Shown here: positions 61,913 to 64,000 of the stretch, one piece after another | Layout of the letters: each line of letters begins with the position of its first letter | Position numbering within the stretch: position 1 is the first letter of the stretch | Assembly (NCBI GenBank): GCA_002529455.1 | Contig: NYMS01000044.1 | Location: 55,201-119,200 of the forward strand | Direction: 5' to 3' | Length of the DNA stretch: 64,000 nucleotides | Origin: Glycomyces fuscus | GTDB lineage: Bacteria > Actinomycetota > Actinomycetes > Streptosporangiales > Streptosporangiaceae | Notes under the pieces: model-generated | Told to the model about the DNA's origin: nothing | Seen by the model: only the letters and a program-made list of their open reading frames with translations | The model's database searches: none | Made by a program: the position numbers and the translations under genes

Positions 61913-62596
61913 TCAGCCCGGGTGTGTCTCCCCCGCCTGGGCGGCGCCGTCCGCGCCGGTTCCCGCGTCCTGCCGTTCGGGGCCCGGCGCCTCGCGGCGT
62001 TCCCGGCGCAGGCGCCGCCTGCGCCGGACCGCCCACACGCCCCCCACCACCATGAGCGGGAACACGACGAGGATGAGGACGGGCACCAGGAGGGCCAGCA
62101 GCGAGGTGACGAAGCTGACGGCGTCCTCCAGGAAGGAGACGACCGGGGCCGCGCACCCGAGGGACACGGAGTTGGCCACCGGCCGGGCCAGGGCCTTGAC
62201 CGCGTGGAAGGCCAGGGCGACCACCACGCCCGCGACCACCGCCCACCAGGAGACCCCGTCCCCTCCCGCGGCGGCGCCGGAGGCGGCCCCGGTGATCTCC
62301 TCGAGCTGTACCGCGGAGGCTCCCGCACCGAAGGTGATGCCGCCGGAGGTGGGGCGCACGACGGTCTGGAGGGCGTCGTTGAAGCTGTCGACCGCGGGGA
62401 TCTTGTCCGCCGCGAACTCCACGACCAGCAGCACGGTGAGGACCACGAGGGTGACGGGGTGCTCGATCCACTGCCAGGACCCACCGAGCGGGACGAGGTC
62501 GGTGAAGCGTGCGAGCAGCCCGACGAGGAGGAGGGGGATGTAGGCGTTGAGCCCGGCCGCGGAGGCCAGGCCCAGCCCCGTGAGTGTGGTGAGCAT
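61913..62596 (-). CDS. DUF4126 membrane protein
   Basis: A 227-residue membrane protein with about five helices and a basic, Arg-rich tail. The start LTTLTGLGLASAAGLNAYIP, then WQWIEHPVTLVVLTVLLVVE and FAADKIPAVDSFNDALQTVV, match DUF4126, where function is unknown. Later helices include SWWAVVAGVVVALAFHAVKA and SLLALLVPVLILVVFPLMVV. It starts at ATG 62596. Confidence 0.85.
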   Translation of the reverse strand: MLTTLTGLGLASAAGLNAYIPLLLVGLLARFTDLVPLGGSWQWIEHPVTLVVLTVLLVVEFAADKIPAVDSFNDALQTVVRPTSGGITFGAGASAVQLEEITGAASGAAAGGDGVSWWAVVAGVVVALAFHAVKALARPVANSVSLGCAAPVVSFLEDAVSFVTSLLALLVPVLILVVFPLMVVGGVWAVRRRRRLRRERREAPGPERQDAGTGADGAAQAGETHPG

Positions 62597-62714
62597 GCGC
62601 TTCCTTCTGTGCTCCCGGGAGGGTGGGGCGCCGTGCGGTCATGCGGTCACCGCCCGGCACCGCTGTACCCGTGTTGACGCTCGCGGAGCACGCGGGGTTT
62701 TCGCCTCCGGCCCC

Positions 62715-62960
62715 TTACTGCCGGTAGTTCTCGACCTCGGAGACCGGGCGCGGCTCGGCCTCGTCGGGGTCCTGGCCGAACTCACTGCGGGCCCTGCGCT
62801 GGCGGAGCAGGTCCCAGCACTGGTCGAGCGCCTCCTCGACCTCCTTGATGCGGGAGCGCTCCTGCGGGTCCAGCCCCCCTGTGGTGGAGCGGAGCGCGTG
62901 CTCCTCGTCGATCAGTCCCCGGATGGTGGCCATGATGTCGTTCTCGGCGCTGTCAGTCAT
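62715..62960 (-). CDS. DUF2630 family protein
   Basis: An 81-residue, highly charged helical protein. RGLIDEEHALRSTTGGLDPQ and the strongly conserved LDQCWDLLRQRRARSEFG and RPVSEVENYRQ place it in DUF2630, a small actinobacterial family without a known role. The ATG at 62960 is preferred to 62969. Confidence 0.9.
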   Translation of the reverse strand: MTDSAENDIMATIRGLIDEEHALRSTTGGLDPQERSRIKEVEEALDQCWDLLRQRRARSEFGQDPDEAEPRPVSEVENYRQ

Positions 62961-63193
62961 ACCGCCCATGGTCGGTTCGGGTCGGGGCCTCGGGCAAGAC
63001 CCCAGCCCCCGCGTTACCCAGAGCGGACCGGACGTTTACGCGCGGTGACGGACCGCGCGGACGGGGCACGCGCGCCTCCCGGCACCGGCGGCCGGTTCCC
63101 GTTCGTCTGGGAAACTCCTACTACGACCGCGTTGGCGGTGACACGCGCACCCGGCGGGAGCGCACCGGCGGAATGCGTTCCCAGCCCCCGCCG

Positions 63194-63222
63194 TTGAATA
63201 CCGCGAGGGGGTATGGTAATGG
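63194..63222 (+). promoter_or_regulatory. csoR promoter and CsoR operator
   Basis: -35 TTGAAT (63194-63199) and -10 TAATGG (63217-63222) with a 17-bp spacer that contains the dyad ATACC-n7-GGTAT (63198-63214). This GC-flanked ATACC/GGTAT arrangement is typical of CsoR autoregulation. Confidence 0.6.
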
Positions 63223-63254
63223 CATCTGAGCAGGAACGACACGGAAGCGGGAGC

Positions 63255-63545
63255 ATGGCTGCGACCCACGGTTACAGTAACGACAAGCAGAGCCACATCA
63301 ACCGGCTGCGCCGTATCGAGGGCCAGATCCGCGGGTTGCAGCGGATGGTCGAGGACGACCAGTACTGCATCGACATCCTGACCCAGACGTCGGCGGCCAA
63401 CAAGGCGCTGCGGTCCTTCGCGCTGTCCATGCTCGACGAACACCTCAAGCACTGCGTGTCCAACGCGGTCGCCAACGGCGGCGAGGAGGCGGACGCCAAG
63501 GTGCGCGAGGCCTCCGACGCGATCGCCCGCCTGGTCCGTTCCTGA
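63255..63545 (+). CDS. csoR: CsoR-family copper-sensing repressor
   Basis: A 96-residue all-helical repressor. The Cu(I) ligands of CsoR are conserved as Cys in DDQYCIDILTQ and H-x3-C in DEHLKHCVS. NRLRRIEGQIRGLQRMVEDD is the family signature. Upstream ATGs at 63213 and 63219 lie in the promoter, so the ATG at 63255 (GGAAG upstream) is chosen. No copper ATPase or chaperone is within the window; an insertion element follows immediately, so any former partner on the right may have been separated from it. Confidence 0.9.
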   Translation: MAATHGYSNDKQSHINRLRRIEGQIRGLQRMVEDDQYCIDILTQTSAANKALRSFALSMLDEHLKHCVSNAVANGGEEADAKVREASDAIARLVRS

Positions 63546-63840
63546 CCGTTCCTGAACAGTGATCAGAAGTGACCCCGGGGGTCACGCTGGCACCGCGCCC
63601 CATCCCGAACGGTGCTGGATGGGCTGGGTCACCGCGTTCCTGCCCCGTCCGGCCACGCGCATCGCGTGCACGCTCCGTGACGGGTGGGCGGTTTCCCTCA
63701 CGCCCATGACTACCCGGTGCGGCCTGGGCGGTCCGATGCCCCACACCACCACTCCGGTGGTGTGGGGGCGGTGCCGTCCGTCGCCGGACCGGGTGGCCCT
63801 GGGCGCGCCGCCCGACCGCGATGCTGGCCGCATCGTGCCG
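63545..63840 (-). mobile_element. IS200/IS605-type right end and tnpB 3' region, copy 2
   Basis: 296 bp matching 26431-26728. The tip CCGTTCCTGAACAG lies at the csoR stop codon. It includes the 17-bp hairpin GTGACCCC-G-GGGGTCAC (63569-63585), which contains the tnpB stop, and the 12-bp stem CCCCACACCACC/GGTGGTGTGGGG (63739-63767). This is where an omega-RNA scaffold is expected; its guide would be read from csoR sequence to the left. Confidence 0.65.
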
Positions 63841-64000
63841 GGAGACCTTCCTGCGTTTGGTGGACAGGGGTTTTGCCAGTGCTGGGCACCCCACCGGGAG
63901 GTATAAGCCGGATCCACGGCGATGACCGCCACCCCCAGGGTGTGGGCCATCGACGCCAACCGGGAGCGCAGCCGGGCGGTGGGAAAACCGCTGATCAACT
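63582..64000 (-). CDS. TnpB-type (IS605 OrfB) protein, C-terminal part, probably frameshifted
   Basis: The frame enters from the right edge and ends at 63582, covering about 138 residues. FPTARLRSRLASMAHTLGVA is followed by VIAVDPAYTSRWGAQHWQ, the segment that precedes the zinc ribbon in TnpB proteins, here without its cysteines. The RuvC-III-like RHDAASIAVGRR occurs next but in the -1 frame, beginning after CAAAACCCCTG near 63879. The annotated frame instead reads 60 or so unrelated residues and returns to RGRNAVTQPIQHRSGWG at the end. So this is either a pseudogene or a gene using frameshifting. RNA-guided nuclease activity is known for the family, not shown here. Confidence 0.6.
   Translation of the reverse strand, partial: LISGFPTARLRSRLASMAHTLGVAVIAVDPAYTSRWGAQHWQNPCPPNAGRSPGTMRPASRSGGAPRATRSGDGRHRPHTTGVVVWGIGPPRPHRVVMGVRETAHPSRSVHAMRVAGRGRNAVTQPIQHRSGWGAVPA

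Noticed and set aside
63445..63894. Alternative minus-strand frame carrying RHDAASIAVGRR as a separate gene
   Set aside because: It runs on into antisense of csoR with no stop at the element end; better explained as a tnpB segment displaced by a frameshift.

Overview
This is a 64 kb chromosomal segment of a very high-GC actinobacterium. Gene density is high, many genes start with GTG (one with TTG), and several mRNAs look leaderless, with a -10 box 6-8 bases before the start codon. F420-linked enzymes, a MapB-type methionine aminopeptidase, DUF2567/DUF4126/DUF2630 proteins and PadR/TetR/Rrf2 regulators point to a Nocardiopsis-like member of the Streptosporangiales. The genus is an inference from gene content. 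I see no rRNA, tRNA, CRISPR array or prophage.

Layout: 1-2.9 kb holds the end of a fatty-acyl-CoA ligase, a membrane protein, a DinB protein and a PadR regulator. 3-6.6 kb is dnaE. 6.7-10.2 kb is a nitric-oxide module (hmp, nsrR, with a 23-bp NsrR-like operator) and a drug exporter. 10.5-12.7 kb has panB and an F420-type oxidoreductase. 13.3-15.2 kb is a three-gene cluster of secreted proteins: one crystallin/I36-like protein and two paralogues with an aerolysin-like composition. 15.3-25.8 kb is metabolic (npdG, map, peptidases, acyl-CoA oxidase) plus a small protein behind a SoxR-type box and a PadR/VOC pair that shares three operators.

25.9-27.5 kb is a wrecked sugar locus: the 5' end of an MFS transporter and the 3' end of a GH1 glucosidase surround a 298-bp fragment of an IS605-type element (tnpB 3' end plus right end). 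A second copy of that element end, attached to a longer tnpB, lies at 63.55-64.0 kb right after csoR.

28.2-35.5 kb is one minus-strand operon, atuA-like / carboxyltransferase / biotin carboxylase / acyl-CoA dehydrogenase / TetR, probably for a branched or terpenoid acyl-CoA. 35.6-36.8 kb has two paralogous membrane proteins. 36.9-44.5 kb is a nucleoside uptake and salvage operon (BMP lipoprotein, ABC ATPase, two permeases, cdd, deoA), divided by two long perfect hairpins. 44.9-49.5 kb has a branched-chain-type 2-oxoacid dehydrogenase (E1 alpha, E1 beta, a lipoyl-domain-only protein, then an alpha/beta hydrolase) with a divergent Lrp/BkdR-type regulator. 49.5-55.6 kb continues nucleoside and pentose-phosphate metabolism (punA, a phosphohexomutase, deoC) with two aldehyde dehydrogenase genes resembling a split ALDH16. 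The rest holds a GNAT protein, a hypothetical, a YeiB/HGSNAT-like membrane protein, acetoacetyl-CoA synthetase, a HAD phosphatase, two DUF proteins and csoR.

Functionally, nucleosides imported by the BMP/ABC system can be deaminated (Cdd) and phosphorolysed (DeoA, PunA). The pentose phosphates are interconverted by the mutase and split by DeoC, and the acetaldehyde can be oxidised by the adjacent ALDHs. Two CCGGTCTAGACCGG palindromes, similar to DasR sites, lie beside the import and deoC promoters and may link these blocks.
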